Shown here: positions 8,702-18,819 of the stretch, one piece after another | How the letters are laid out: each line of letters opens with the position of its first letter | Position numbering within the stretch: position 1 is the first letter of the stretch | NCBI GenBank assembly: GCA_900109895.1 | Contig: FOBR01000013.1 | Location: forward strand, 62,001 to 126,000 | Length of the DNA: 64,000 nucleotides | Source of the DNA: a bacterium A37T11 | GTDB taxonomy: Bacteria > Bacteroidota > Bacteroidia > Sphingobacteriales > Sphingobacteriaceae | Reading direction: 5' to 3' | The notes under the pieces: model-generated | What the model saw: only the letters and a program-made list of their open reading frames with translations | What the model was told of the DNA's origin: nothing | Databases searched by the model: none | Program-made: the position numbers and the translations under genes

Positions 8702-9688
8702 GTGAAGAAACACGATAAATTCAGGGATGATGAACCTCTACGCAGGGGTGAAAAAGACTTGCTATGGGTAAAGATCAACCATACACTGGGCAAAAGGAAA
8801 AGGCTAATTTGGATAAGATGGGCAAGTGCAGCTGCGGCGGTTTTGATTATTGGTGGAGGAGTGTTTTTTCTTTTAACCTTTAAGGGGAAAAGTGATCGTA
8901 CAGCTAATATTTTCCAAGTTGCACGCATAAGTGGAAAATTACTTCAAGGTAACAAAGAAATCAGTATTTTGGAGTACGGGCAATCTGTACGTAAGGTGTC
9001 AAACTCCCTTTACTTTGGGCAGGATAATCAAAGCAGTAACGGATACAAGACTTTATTTGTACCGTATGGTCGGCGCCAGGATGTGATCCTGGCAGATGGT
9101 ACAAAAATATGGCTAAATTCTGGTTCCTATTTAACTTTTCCTTCCAATTTCTCAGGTAAAGATCGTGAGGTATATCTGAATGGTGAGGCATTTTTTGACG
9201 TAGCCCACAATATTAAGCCATTTAAAGTTCTGACACGGGAAAATACAATAAGGGTATTGGGGACGAGCTTTAATGTGAGTAGCTATGAGGATGATGCCAA
9301 AATGGTTACGGGATTAATTTCAGGCAGCATTTCCTTAGAGAATAATAACCAATTATTTCATCCTTTACATTTAAAACCTGGAGAGGAATTGTCTGTTGAA
9401 TTTGGTGATCATACTCCCAAATTAACTAAGAGTTTAACTATGGATGGGATTTTGTGGACAAAAAGACAACTGGCGTTAAATAGAACCCCTATGCCTGAAC
9501 TGATAAAAAAATTAGAACGAATATACAATGTATCCATCCATTTTTCTTCTGGAACTGATCAAGCGACTACTTCTTACTTGGGAAGGATCGACCTGAATAT
9601 GCCAGTAGATGAAGTCTTAAAAAATATTTATGAACTGGAAGGTTATCATATCGAATTAAAAAACAAGGAGGTCATGATCAACAAATAG
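8702..9688 (+). CDS. FecR-family anti-sigma factor
   Basis: 328 residues, apparently starting at GTG 8702 since no in-frame ATG is nearby upstream. A cytoplasmic N-terminus (about 1-38) precedes one membrane helix (about 41-62, ASAAAAVLIIGGGVFFLLTF). The periplasmic FecR domain follows (VPYGRRQDVILADGTKIWLNSGS; YLNGEAFFDVAHNIKPFKV; VLGTSFNVSSY) and then the DUF4974 C-terminal domain (MPMPELIKKLERIYNVSIHF region). It would hold the sigma factor inactive until the STN domain of the adjacent SusC signals. Gene order sigma-fecR-susC is typical. Confidence 0.92.
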   Translation: MKKHDKFRDDEPLRRGEKDLLWVKINHTLGKRKRLIWIRWASAAAAVLIIGGGVFFLLTFKGKSDRTANIFQVARISGKLLQGNKEISILEYGQSVRKVSNSLYFGQDNQSSNGYKTLFVPYGRRQDVILADGTKIWLNSGSYLTFPSNFSGKDREVYLNGEAFFDVAHNIKPFKVLTRENTIRVLGTSFNVSSYEDDAKMVTGLISGSISLENNNQLFHPLHLKPGEELSVEFGDHTPKLTKSLTMDGILWTKRQLALNRTPMPELIKKLERIYNVSIHFSSGTDQATTSYLGRIDLNMPVDEVLKNIYELEGYHIELKNKEVMINK

Positions 9689-9780
9689 GCTACAAATAAT
9701 CAGTTAAAATAGAAGGGGCCAATTCTTCTTTATAACAATATATAAATCGTATTAAACTTAAAAATAATTTTTTTTTAAAA

Positions 9781-12700
9781 ATGAAAAATAATCGTGCCAA
9801 TAAAGGCATACTTTCCTTTCTGTTGACTGCAATATTCATAGGTTGGGAAGCTATGGCATTTGGTCAAAGGGTCTCTGTCAATTTGGACAGAGCTTCCATG
9901 GAGACTTTCTTAACAACGCTTCAACAACAAACGGATGTAGCGCTGCTTTTTAATGAACAATTAGTGGCCAATAAAATAGTTTCAGTTAAGGCAAAAGATG
10001 TTGATATTAAAGATTTGCTTAAATCAGAATTGCCAAAATACGGATTATCTTACCGTGTCTCCAATAATCAAATTACCATAATTCCTGCTGCGCAATCTGA
10101 AGCTAATATAGTATCAAAAATTGGCGATGTTACCAAGCAGGTGCAGGTATTGCTTTCTGTAAAGGGACGTGTATTTGACAACAGTCAACCTCCTTCTGCG
10201 TTATCTTCCGTAACAGTGGCAGAGCAGGGTACTACAAATGCAGTGGTAACCGATGAATCTGGTTCTTTTTCTATAAAGGTACCAAAGGGAGCAACATTGA
10301 CTTTTAGTAGTGTGGGGCTCCAAACCAAACAATTGGTAATTTCAAAAAATGAGCCTTCGTTGACGGTTACATTGACGGATGAAGTCTCTGAACTGAATGA
10401 GATCGTAGTGGTGGGTTATGGCGTACAAAAAAAGGCTTCTGTAACAGGTTCGGTGGCGTCCATCCAATCAAAAGATCTGGTTAAGGTAAAGACGGCTAGC
10501 GTGACTAATATGCTGGCAGGTCGATTACCCGGATTACGTGCGGTGCAACGAAGCGGGGCTCCAGGCGATGATGGTGCTTCGATTGATATCAGGGGATATG
10601 GGGGCATGTTAGTTATTGTTGATGGTGTTGAACGTGGGTTTTCTGAGCTGGACGCGAATGATATTGAGTCAATTTCTATATTGAAGGATGCTGCCGCAGC
10701 AGTCTACGGATTTAAAGGATCAAATGGGGTTTTGCTGGTCACTACTAAAAAAGGGAGTGAAACTAAGACCAAATTGGAATATAATGGTTATTATGGGGTG
10801 CAGGATGTGACGCGTTATCCGCGTATGATGAATGCTTATGAATATGCAGCTTTGTATAATGAAGCAATTTATAATACAAACCCATGGACAGGTGTTCCTG
10901 CATACACTAACGAACAGCTGGCCGCATACAAAAATGGATCGGTTGGCACTGATTGGTGGGACGAAATGGTGCAACCCGCTGCGCCCCAGTCTTCCCATAA
11001 TTTAAGTGTGTATGGTGGGAATGACAAGGTTAATTTTTATAATTCGGTTGGTTATTTAAGCCAGCAGGGGATCTTGCGATCCAATGACTGGAATTTTGAC
11101 CGGTATAACATACGTTCCAATATCACAGTAAATGTGACAAAGGATTTTAGTGTAGATTTAAAGTTGAGTGGCCGCTACGAAAAACGGGATAAACCTTTCG
11201 ATAGTGATAACTTGTTTAGACAGGCCCAGGTTGCTGTACCAATATTTTCTATTTATGCCAATGAAAATCCTAACTACTGGCAAGCTGTAGGTGACATGGC
11301 AAATCCAATCCATACGTCTTATTCGGAAAATGCCGGGTATGAAAATAGGTACAGAAGAGAGTTTAATAGTTCGCTTACTTTCAACTGGAAACTTCCATGG
11401 GTAGTGGGTTTAAATGCTAAAGCTATGGTAGCCTACGACTATGAGAACAGTGAGTGGAAGACATGGCAGAAAGCACTTAATGAGTATACGTTTGATGCTT
11501 CTTCAGATACCTATAATGAAGTCGTGTTGCGAAATCTTTCGACATTGGAATCAAAGCAACAAAACTATTACAAACCCACCCAGCAGTATTCTTTAAATTA
11601 TAACCATTTGTTTGGTGATAAACATGATGTAAGTGGAATGCTTTTATGGGAGCTTTACAACGACCAGACTACCTGGGTGACGGGCTACCGTCAATTTGCC
11701 TTAGGTTTAATCGATAATCTTGATTATGGCGATGCAATAAACCAAACGTCTGGGGGTAATACTACCTCTACTGCACATGCGGGGCTGGTTGGTCGATTTA
11801 ATTACGCATATGATAGTCGGTATCTATTGGAATTTAGCTTTCGGGAAGATGGTTCTTATAAATTCCAGTCAGATAGGCGATGGGGTTTTTTCCCTGGAAT
11901 TTCTTTGGGGTGGCGTGCTTCTGAGGAATCATTCTTTAAAAGAATTTTGCCGGATGTAGATAATTTTAAGATCCGGGGCTCATATGCCAAAGTGGGAGAT
12001 GAAGGAAGCTTCGATGCTTACCAATATCTGGAAGGGTATACGTATAGCGGAAGCTATGTGTTGGGTGATGGTGGGTTGTCAACCGGTTTGTCAAGTAGCG
12101 GTTTGGCTAATCCCTGGCTTACTTGGTATGTGTCGAAAATAATGAATCTGGGCTTTGAAGGATCTTATAAACATGGATTGTTAACGGCCGAATTTGATTG
12201 GTTCCGCCGTGATAGGTCTGGTCTTCCGGCTACCCGCCAGGCTACCCTGCCCACGATTTTTGGGGAGTCAATGCCGCAAGAAAATCTTAATTCAGATTTA
12301 AACACAGGTTTTGAGATAAGCATTGGCCACAAAAACAAAATCGGTCAACTAGCATATAATGTGACTGCCAATTTTTCGACAACTCGTATTAAAAATAAAT
12401 ATGTGGAGCGTGCTGTTCCCACAAATATGTATGACAATTACCGGAATAATACGAATGATCGGAATACGGGAATTCAATGGGGTAGGGAAGTTATTGGTCA
12501 ATTTACTTCCTATGAAGATATCCTGAATTCACCGATACAGGATAATAATGGCAATAAATCGTTGCTTCCTGGCGATCTAAAATTCAAGGATGTCAATAAT
12601 GACGGGATCATTGATAATAACGACCAGGCTCCAATAGGACGAGGCACGACACCCACCATGTATTATGGGCTGAATCTGGGTGTAGATTACAAAGGCTTTG

Positions 12701-13164
12701 ATTTTAACTTGTTTTTTCAGGGAGGCGCTGGTCACGATGTGTACATCAGCGGGGATGTGTTGGATCCATTTATCCAGCAAGGACTTGGAAACGGTTTTGC
12801 TTTCATGACCGACCGCTGGCATCGGGAAGATCCTACAGATCCATCCAGCCCGTGGATTCCAGGCCTGATGCCTGCCGCACGGATTACTGGTCAAGCTGAT
12901 AATAGGTCTCAAAATTCTTACACATTGCATGATGCTGCCTATCTCCGTTTGAAGTCTTTGGAGCTGGGGTATACTTTTCCTACTACTTGGTTTAAACAAA
13001 TTGGCCTAGAAAAGGTCCGTGTTTACTTCAATGGCAATAACCTGTTGACCTTTACGGGTAAGGAAGGATTAATGAAATATATTGATCCTGAAAATAATGA
13101 TACATCTCTGAGGTATTACCCTCAGTTAAAAACGTATAACTTGGGTATTAATGTCATTTTCTAA
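9781..13164 (+). CDS. SusC/RagA-family TonB-dependent outer-membrane receptor with STN domain
   Basis: An 1127-residue transporter. After the signal peptide (about 1-28, MAFGQ) comes an STN domain (about 31-105, for signalling to FecR), a carboxypeptidase-regulatory-like beta sandwich (about 127-210), the TonB-box region (NEIVVVGYGVQKK), a plug domain with the SusC pattern (DIRGYGGMLVIVDGVERG, ILKDAAAAVYGFKGSNGVLLVTTKKG) and a 22-strand barrel ending in the aromatic NLGINVIF. It pairs with the SusD lipoprotein encoded next and imports oligosaccharides. With GH92 and GH130 nearby, a mannose-rich glycan is the likely cargo; that specificity is inferred. Confidence 0.96.
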   Translation: MKNNRANKGILSFLLTAIFIGWEAMAFGQRVSVNLDRASMETFLTTLQQQTDVALLFNEQLVANKIVSVKAKDVDIKDLLKSELPKYGLSYRVSNNQITIIPAAQSEANIVSKIGDVTKQVQVLLSVKGRVFDNSQPPSALSSVTVAEQGTTNAVVTDESGSFSIKVPKGATLTFSSVGLQTKQLVISKNEPSLTVTLTDEVSELNEIVVVGYGVQKKASVTGSVASIQSKDLVKVKTASVTNMLAGRLPGLRAVQRSGAPGDDGASIDIRGYGGMLVIVDGVERGFSELDANDIESISILKDAAAAVYGFKGSNGVLLVTTKKGSETKTKLEYNGYYGVQDVTRYPRMMNAYEYAALYNEAIYNTNPWTGVPAYTNEQLAAYKNGSVGTDWWDEMVQPAAPQSSHNLSVYGGNDKVNFYNSVGYLSQQGILRSNDWNFDRYNIRSNITVNVTKDFSVDLKLSGRYEKRDKPFDSDNLFRQAQVAVPIFSIYANENPNYWQAVGDMANPIHTSYSENAGYENRYRREFNSSLTFNWKLPWVVGLNAKAMVAYDYENSEWKTWQKALNEYTFDASSDTYNEVVLRNLSTLESKQQNYYKPTQQYSLNYNHLFGDKHDVSGMLLWELYNDQTTWVTGYRQFALGLIDNLDYGDAINQTSGGNTTSTAHAGLVGRFNYAYDSRYLLEFSFREDGSYKFQSDRRWGFFPGISLGWRASEESFFKRILPDVDNFKIRGSYAKVGDEGSFDAYQYLEGYTYSGSYVLGDGGLSTGLSSSGLANPWLTWYVSKIMNLGFEGSYKHGLLTAEFDWFRRDRSGLPATRQATLPTIFGESMPQENLNSDLNTGFEISIGHKNKIGQLAYNVTANFSTTRIKNKYVERAVPTNMYDNYRNNTNDRNTGIQWGREVIGQFTSYEDILNSPIQDNNGNKSLLPGDLKFKDVNNDGIIDNNDQAPIGRGTTPTMYYGLNLGVDYKGFDFNLFFQGGAGHDVYISGDVLDPFIQQGLGNGFAFMTDRWHREDPTDPSSPWIPGLMPAARITGQADNRSQNSYTLHDAAYLRLKSLELGYTFPTTWFKQIGLEKVRVYFNGNNLLTFTGKEGLMKYIDPENNDTSLRYYPQLKTYNLGINVIF

Positions 13165-13171
13165 AATTCTG

Positions 13172-15073
13172 ATGATGAGTATAAAACAATTTAAACATAT
13201 AATTATTAGCGCTACATTACTTAGTAGTGTTGTGGGATGTAATAATTACCTGGACAAAGATCTTAACAGTGGTATTGTAACCAGTGAACAGATTTGGAAA
13301 AATGCGGCTGCTATTGATGCTGTCATAGTAAGCATGTATGACAAAGGCCTTCGTCTGGATGAATTTGATGATTGGTATGATGGTAAGGCAAATGAACAAA
13401 ATCAGACCAGTCTTTCGGACGAAGCACAGGGTTCTTATCAAAAGGACTATGCCTTTAGTAATGCTAATGCTGTTTATACCTATAGTGATTACCTATTTAA
13501 TGATCCATTTTCCGATCGGTATGTAGAAATAAGGAAAGCGAATGACTTTCTAATAAAATTGGCTGAGACCTCGGCTGTACTTGACGAAAATAAAGCTCTT
13601 TATGATGCAGAAGCTCGCTTTATACGGGCTATGGAATATTTTGGTTTGGTAAAACGGTATGGAGGGGTACCTTTGCTTACCGAGCCACAGGCATATGATC
13701 CGGGCAATTTTACCCCACTTCAGATTCCACGCAATACCGAGGCAGAAACGTATGATTTTATTATCAGTGAGTGTAAGGCTATCGCAGATGTTTTGCCTGT
13801 TTCCCGCTCTTCCGAAGGTAAATACAGGGCTACAAAAGGAGCCGCTTTGGCTTTATGGTCCAGGGCGGCTTTATATGCAGGATCTATTGCTAAATACTCT
13901 GAAACACTTTCTTTAGGAGGAACTGCTGTAGCCAAAGGATATGCCTATATCCCTTCTTCGGAAGCTACCCGTTTTTTTACAGAGTCTTATAATGCCTCTA
14001 AGGAACTGCTTGAAATGGGTCAGTATAGCTTGTATAACAAAAATTCAGATAAGGCCCAAAATTTCTATGACTTATTTTCTAAAGCTGTAAATGGAAACAA
14101 CGGGGAATACATTTTTCAAAAGCAGTATAATGTGGCGGGAGGAAAAGGGCATATGTGGGATAAGATGAATGCTCCATTTTCTTATCGTGGAGATGGTTGG
14201 GGTTGCGGTATGGCTCCCAGCTTGGAAATGGTAGAGGCTTTTCAGTATACAGATGGCTCTGACGGCAAGTTGAAACTCAATGATGATAATGGTACTCCCA
14301 GAAGTTTTGACGATCCTTTTGAACTATTTGCAGGCAAAGACCCACGGCTATTTGGGTCTGTTTATTTGCCAGGTTCTGCACTGCAGGGGAAAAAAATAGA
14401 GTGGAAAAGAGGTATTATTGATGGGAAGGATGGTGCTGGCCAAAAATACCAAGCCCAAAATCAACCAGATAAAGACAACACCGTGACCATCGGCAACACG
14501 AAGTATACTACTTCTGGCAAAGACGGCGGGGCTGATGTAGGTGATGCTTCTAAAACGGGTTTCTACGAACGTAAGTTCTTTGATGAAACACTCACCGATA
14601 TGACCGATATTTCCGCCAAACGTTCTTCAACTCCTTGGGTGGTTTTTCGCCTGGGCGAAGTTTACCTCAACCTGGCTGAAGCATGTATGGAATTGGGCGG
14701 AAAGGACGCAGAAGCTTTGGAGGCGGTCAATGCCATTCGTGATCGTGCGGGAATTGCGTTATTAACTACCATTGATCTGGAGAAAGTACGCCATGAACGG
14801 AAGGTGGAGCTTGCGTTTGAAAAATTGCGATACTGGGATCTTAAAAGGTGGCGAGTTGCCCACCTCGACGTATCACAAGGAGGCCTAACCAATTTTCGAG
14901 GGACGGCTTTGTATCCCTGGTACAATCTTAAAAGTGGTAAGTATACGTTTGAAACGGGTACTCCCCCCAAACAAAAAAGATTGTTCCTTGAAAAAAATTA
15001 TTATATCAGATTGGGATCGGAAGATATAAGTTCAGATCCTCAAATAGTACAAAATCCAGGTTATGGAAATTAA
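13172..15073 (+). CDS. RagB/SusD-family nutrient uptake lipoprotein
   Basis: About 633 residues. I place the start at ATG 13172 (MMSIKQF), just after the SusC stop. An upstream in-frame ATG at 13151 overlaps susC and would give an unusual signal sequence. The signal peptide ends in a lipobox with Cys (LLSSVVGC), so it is surface-lipidated. SusD features are the N-terminal TPR-like part (WKNAAAIDAVIVSMYD), RFIRAMEYFGLVKRYGGVPLL, and the conserved C-terminal segment (FRLGEVYLNLAEACMELG, LEAVNAIRDRAG, VRHERKVELAFEKLRYWDLKRW). It forms the lid that captures glycans over SusC. Confidence 0.95.
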   Translation: MMSIKQFKHIIISATLLSSVVGCNNYLDKDLNSGIVTSEQIWKNAAAIDAVIVSMYDKGLRLDEFDDWYDGKANEQNQTSLSDEAQGSYQKDYAFSNANAVYTYSDYLFNDPFSDRYVEIRKANDFLIKLAETSAVLDENKALYDAEARFIRAMEYFGLVKRYGGVPLLTEPQAYDPGNFTPLQIPRNTEAETYDFIISECKAIADVLPVSRSSEGKYRATKGAALALWSRAALYAGSIAKYSETLSLGGTAVAKGYAYIPSSEATRFFTESYNASKELLEMGQYSLYNKNSDKAQNFYDLFSKAVNGNNGEYIFQKQYNVAGGKGHMWDKMNAPFSYRGDGWGCGMAPSLEMVEAFQYTDGSDGKLKLNDDNGTPRSFDDPFELFAGKDPRLFGSVYLPGSALQGKKIEWKRGIIDGKDGAGQKYQAQNQPDKDNTVTIGNTKYTTSGKDGGADVGDASKTGFYERKFFDETLTDMTDISAKRSSTPWVVFRLGEVYLNLAEACMELGGKDAEALEAVNAIRDRAGIALLTTIDLEKVRHERKVELAFEKLRYWDLKRWRVAHLDVSQGGLTNFRGTALYPWYNLKSGKYTFETGTPPKQKRLFLEKNYYIRLGSEDISSDPQIVQNPGYGN

Positions 15074-15102
15074 ATTAATTCCTGCATTTTCAAACAGGTC
15101 AT

Positions 15103-15810
15103 ATGATGAATAGAATTTTTAAAATAGGGTATTTCTTGTTTTTTATGGGGTTTTTAGGCTCCTGCAAAAAAGACATTGACAATTACGATGCTCCAAATGG
15201 GGGTATCACAGGTACTGTTTATGACAGCGAAACCAATGAACCTATTCCCCTGCCCGTGCAAGGTAACAGTGGTACATTGGTGAGTTTGTTTGAACGAAAT
15301 ACGAACGCTTCCGTTTCCATTGATTTCAGGGCTAAACAAGATGGTAGCTTTACAAATTCAACCGTTTTTAATGGCGATTACCGGGTGTTGGTTGACGGGC
15401 CTTTTGTAGGGGTATGCGAAGGATATGTAACTATTAAAGGGCAAACGACTTTTGACCTGAAGGCTATCCCCTTTTCGCGTATATCGGCAGAGGCAACAAT
15501 CTCTGACGATAACAAAGTGAGCGTTAGCTATAGCGTGGCGACAGCTGATGAAAGTTTCACGCTGAACGATGTATCGATTATGTGGAACTACGCTCCTGGA
15601 GTGGACATAAATACGGCCAACTATGTGGCTAAAATCTCAAAGGGCACAGTTTCCAATGGCACACAGGTGTTTGATCTGCTCAATGATAAACAGTTTGTTG
15701 AAAATTTATATAAGATACAGGCTAATGGGAATAAAGTGTATGTTAGGGTAGCAGCTACTGTCAATAAACTGGTTAATTATAGTAAAGTAATTGTGCTGGT
15801 TGTTCATTAA
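15103..15810 (+). CDS. DUF3823 domain lipoprotein (SusE-like position)
   Basis: 235 residues with a lipoprotein signal (FFMGFLGSCKKDIDNYDAPNGGI). The beta-rich body starts with a carboxypeptidase-regulatory-like fold (GITGTVYDSETNEPIPLPVQ; GDYRVLVDGPF), followed by a second fibronectin-like half. This matches the DUF3823 proteins regularly encoded right after susCD in this phylum. They are thought to be outer-membrane accessory or glycan-binding proteins, but no binding residues are known to me. The gap to susD is 29 bp, so it belongs to the same operon. Confidence 0.8.
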   Translation: MMNRIFKIGYFLFFMGFLGSCKKDIDNYDAPNGGITGTVYDSETNEPIPLPVQGNSGTLVSLFERNTNASVSIDFRAKQDGSFTNSTVFNGDYRVLVDGPFVGVCEGYVTIKGQTTFDLKAIPFSRISAEATISDDNKVSVSYSVATADESFTLNDVSIMWNYAPGVDINTANYVAKISKGTVSNGTQVFDLLNDKQFVENLYKIQANGNKVYVRVAATVNKLVNYSKVIVLVVH

Positions 15811-15833
15811 AAATTTAAATTAAGTTATTATAA

Positions 15834-16655
15834 ATGAAAATAGCTATGAAATTATACCGCTGCCTTTTATTGGCAGCGGTATTTTCCCTGGCGGGATGCA
15901 AGTCTGATAAGGATAAGCAGGATCAGACGCCTGAGCCCCCGGCTGGGGTGTCTGTGAAGATAATGACCTATAATACGTATAGCGGGCGTAAAAAAGGGAT
16001 TGATGCTATCGCTGAAATTATAAAAAGTCAAGATCCAGATTTGGTAGGTCTACAGGAGATTGAAAGCAATTCGGACGATTTCAGCTATGATGTACCTAAA
16101 GCATTGGCAGAAAAGACAGGTATGCCATATTATTATTTGGCTAAAGCGTTGGATCTGGATCCCGGGGATTACGGAAACCTTATTTTGTCAAAATATCCGC
16201 TTTCTCAACAAACGACCTATGAACTTGGCCTGGCGCCTGGAGGGCCGAATTCGTATATGCGTGCAATGGGATTGGTGAAAACTCAAAAGGATGGAAAAGA
16301 GTTTTATTTTGCAACGGCACATTTAGATCAATTGTCTGATGAGACCAACCGCCTTTACCAGGCAGACCTGATTCATACTTATACAAAAGACCTGGACAAA
16401 CCTGTAATTATTACGGGCGACTTTAATGCCCAGCCGACAGATGCGACCATAAAACTGATGACGCAATGGTTCACGTTGGGGTGTCTGAATGGGCATTGTG
16501 GATATACAGACCCGGCTCCAAAGCCGGATGGTACGATTGATTACATTATGTATGCTCCTATTGATTCAGTGAGTACAGTGACTTATGACGTCGACTATCA
16601 GGCCTATTCTCAATCTGACCATTTTCCTGTTGTTGCTAATTTAGTTATTCATTAA
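15834..16655 (+). CDS. Endonuclease/exonuclease/phosphatase-family lipoprotein (first copy)
   Basis: 273 residues with a lipoprotein signal (AAVFSLAGCKSD). The EEP fold is complete: MTYNTYSG, the metal-binding Glu in LQEIE, the His in TAHLDQ, the GDFN motif, and the terminal SDHFPVV. Such metal-dependent hydrolases cleave phosphodiesters or phosphomonoesters; in glycan loci a sugar-phosphatase role is more likely than DNA cleavage. A Cys pair in TLGCLNGHCGY is shared with the second copy at 18027-18815, to which it is clearly related along its length. It lies 23 bp after the DUF3823 gene in the SusCD operon. The substrate is not known. Confidence 0.85.
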   Translation: MKIAMKLYRCLLLAAVFSLAGCKSDKDKQDQTPEPPAGVSVKIMTYNTYSGRKKGIDAIAEIIKSQDPDLVGLQEIESNSDDFSYDVPKALAEKTGMPYYYLAKALDLDPGDYGNLILSKYPLSQQTTYELGLAPGGPNSYMRAMGLVKTQKDGKEFYFATAHLDQLSDETNRLYQADLIHTYTKDLDKPVIITGDFNAQPTDATIKLMTQWFTLGCLNGHCGYTDPAPKPDGTIDYIMYAPIDSVSTVTYDVDYQAYSQSDHFPVVANLVIH

Positions 16656-16669
16656 ACCTAAAAGTTACC

Positions 16670-17992
16670 ATGAAATTTAAATTTTATACCATGTTGGCCA
16701 TTTTAGCGGGTTTCATAGGTTGCAAAAATAAGGAGGGCAAGGATATAACTCTTCCAGCCACAGACAATCCTGCCAAAGTAGACTTGTATATGCCTACCAA
16801 TGGGGGGGCATCTACCCAGCTTAGCCTGTACGGCAACAATTTTGGTACGGATATTTCGCAGATACGCGTTACGGTAAATGGTGTGGATGCGACCGTGACG
16901 GGCTCAAATGGGCGTGTCATTACAGCTACAGTACAAAAAAATTCGGGCTCTGGCCCTGTAATGGTATTTATCGGCAAAGATAGTCAAACACAGGAGTTGA
17001 CCTATAAATACCCATTTCAATATCAGACGCAATTTTTAATCAGTACATATCTTGGAAAGGAAACAGCAGGAATTGACGATGGAAATTTTACAACGACTAC
17101 GCTGAGAAGACCAAGATACCTAAGGTGGGGCGTAGATGGCACGCTCTATTTTATCGAGGAGGGAGAGAATACTTCAGGAAATGGGGGAATTCGAGTTGCA
17201 AAGGATAATAAGGTGACTACATTAGTCCGGAACACCACTTCCGGAGGTGCTTTTGACAGGATCAGGTCAATAGATTTGAACTTGAATGAAGATAAATTGT
17301 TTGTGTCCAATGATATTAAAGTCACCGGATCAATCGGGCTTGGTGCTTATAACCGCGGCGCAGATGGTTTTGCAAATCTGGCCCCAATTTCTACTACGAG
17401 TGGACTCACCTTGGTCAGGACCAATCCCGTGAGTGGTGAACAATTTGTGGCGGTCTATTCTGGAGCTAAGATCTGTAAATTGGTCAATGGCAATTTACAG
17501 CAGTTGTGCCAGCTACCTGGGCCAGATGGGACTACGCCGATGAGTAGTGCGAATGTCAATGCGTTGGTTTTTAGTAAGGATGGGCAAACAATTTACATTG
17601 TGACGCGTGACAAGCAGGCTATTTACAAGGCTAATTATGACATTGCCAGCGGTGCCATTACCCAGGTTGCCTTGTTTGCAGGTGCCATAGGTAAATCGGG
17701 GTATGTTGATGGGCCAGGTACATCTGCCATGTTTAACAATCCCTGCCAAGCCGACCTGGATGCCGATGGAAATCTCTATGTGGCAGACAGGTCTAACAGC
17801 TGCATTCGAAAAATCTCCCCCGATGGCGGGGTAACAACCTATGTAGGCATTGGAGGTACCGCAGGTTTTAAAGATGGCGATCAGAAATCAGCCCTTTTCA
17901 AAAACCCCGAAGGTTGCCAGTTTGGTCCGGACGGGGCTCTATATATTGCTGATTTTGACAATAATAGGATTAGGCGGGTATTCGTAGAATAA
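16670..17992 (+). CDS. IPT/TIG and NHL-repeat lipoprotein
   Basis: 440 residues with a lipoprotein signal (ILAGFIGCKNKEG). Residues of about 30-115 form an IPT/TIG immunoglobulin-like domain (VDLYMPTNGGASTQLSLYGNNFGTDIS split over the domain). The rest is an NHL-type beta-propeller with repeats such as ADLDADGNLYVADRSNSCIRKI and CQFGPDGALYIADFDNNRIRRV. It is predicted to be a cell-surface or periplasmic binding protein of the polysaccharide locus; proteins of this plan occur in SusCD operons and may bind glycan. It sits 14 bp after the first EEP gene and 34 bp before the second one. Confidence 0.82.
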   Translation: MKFKFYTMLAILAGFIGCKNKEGKDITLPATDNPAKVDLYMPTNGGASTQLSLYGNNFGTDISQIRVTVNGVDATVTGSNGRVITATVQKNSGSGPVMVFIGKDSQTQELTYKYPFQYQTQFLISTYLGKETAGIDDGNFTTTTLRRPRYLRWGVDGTLYFIEEGENTSGNGGIRVAKDNKVTTLVRNTTSGGAFDRIRSIDLNLNEDKLFVSNDIKVTGSIGLGAYNRGADGFANLAPISTTSGLTLVRTNPVSGEQFVAVYSGAKICKLVNGNLQQLCQLPGPDGTTPMSSANVNALVFSKDGQTIYIVTRDKQAIYKANYDIASGAITQVALFAGAIGKSGYVDGPGTSAMFNNPCQADLDADGNLYVADRSNSCIRKISPDGGVTTYVGIGGTAGFKDGDQKSALFKNPEGCQFGPDGALYIADFDNNRIRRVFVE

Positions 17993-18026
17993 TGTAAGAA
18001 AATTATTAACCATTAAAATAGTTCTA

Positions 18027-18815
18027 ATGAACAGACGCATTTATTTATTAAACAGCTATATTGGTATTTTTTGTTTGCTATTTGCATGTGATGCTTATGC
18101 ACAAAAGAAGTCCATCAGTATTAAGGTAATGACTTATAATACCCATAGTGGGCATCAAAAGGGGATCGAGTCAATTGCAAATGTAATAAAAGCAGCTGAC
18201 CCTGATGTGGTAGCTCTGGAGGAGATTGAGCGTAATACGGAGGCTAACCCCATGGATTTTCCTGCTGAACTTGCTAAACTGACGGGCATGAGCTATTATT
18301 ATTTCGCCAAAGCACTCGACTTGAAGAAGGGAGACTATGGGAATGCGATATTATCTAAATATCCGATTTCTGATGAAAAGAGTTATCCGTTGAGTATCGT
18401 TAATAATAAAGGTGGTTTTCCACGATCAATCGGTATTGTGAAGGTTAAAATAGATGGCAAGAAATTTTATTTTGCTGTTACTCATCTGGACCATAAAGGA
18501 GACATGAACCGCCTGAAGGAGGTGGAAGAGATTAGGGAGTATACCAAAAATTTGCGTGGCCCTATCATTCTGGCCGGTGATTTTAATTCCCATCCTGATG
18601 GAGCGGCTATTAAAACCATTACACAGTGGTTTACACTAGGTTGCATAAATGGCGATTGCGGCTGGACGGCTCCTGCTCCGGTGGCTAAATATACCATTGA
18701 CTATGTGATGTATGCGCCCAAAAATGCTTTTTCAACCGAAAAGTATGATGTGATCCATACGGCAAACTCAGAATCTGATCATTTTCCTGTGTTAGCAACC
18801 TTTCAAATGCGATAA
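18027..18815 (+). CDS. Endonuclease/exonuclease/phosphatase-family exported protein (second copy)
   Basis: 262 residues, a paralogue of the protein at 15834-16655. EEP motifs are all present: MTYNTHSG, LEEIE, THLDH, GDFN and SDHFPV, and the Cys motif TLGCINGDCGW is kept. The N-terminus is different: a Sec signal that may be cleaved after AYA-Q, with a weak alternative lipobox (LFAC). This copy may be soluble in the periplasm while the first is lipid-anchored. As the last gene of the operon it converges on GH92 with only 4 bp between the stops. Role: probably phosphate removal from a glycan or sugar phosphate, by context. Confidence 0.85.
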   Translation: MNRRIYLLNSYIGIFCLLFACDAYAQKKSISIKVMTYNTHSGHQKGIESIANVIKAADPDVVALEEIERNTEANPMDFPAELAKLTGMSYYYFAKALDLKKGDYGNAILSKYPISDEKSYPLSIVNNKGGFPRSIGIVKVKIDGKKFYFAVTHLDHKGDMNRLKEVEEIREYTKNLRGPIILAGDFNSHPDGAAIKTITQWFTLGCINGDCGWTAPAPVAKYTIDYVMYAPKNAFSTEKYDVIHTANSESDHFPVLATFQMR

Positions 18816-18819
18816 ACGA

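Noticed and set aside
13151-13171. Upstream ATG for SusD overlapping the end of susC
   Set aside because: The lipoprotein signal is regular when starting at 13172; the extra seven residues fit poorly.
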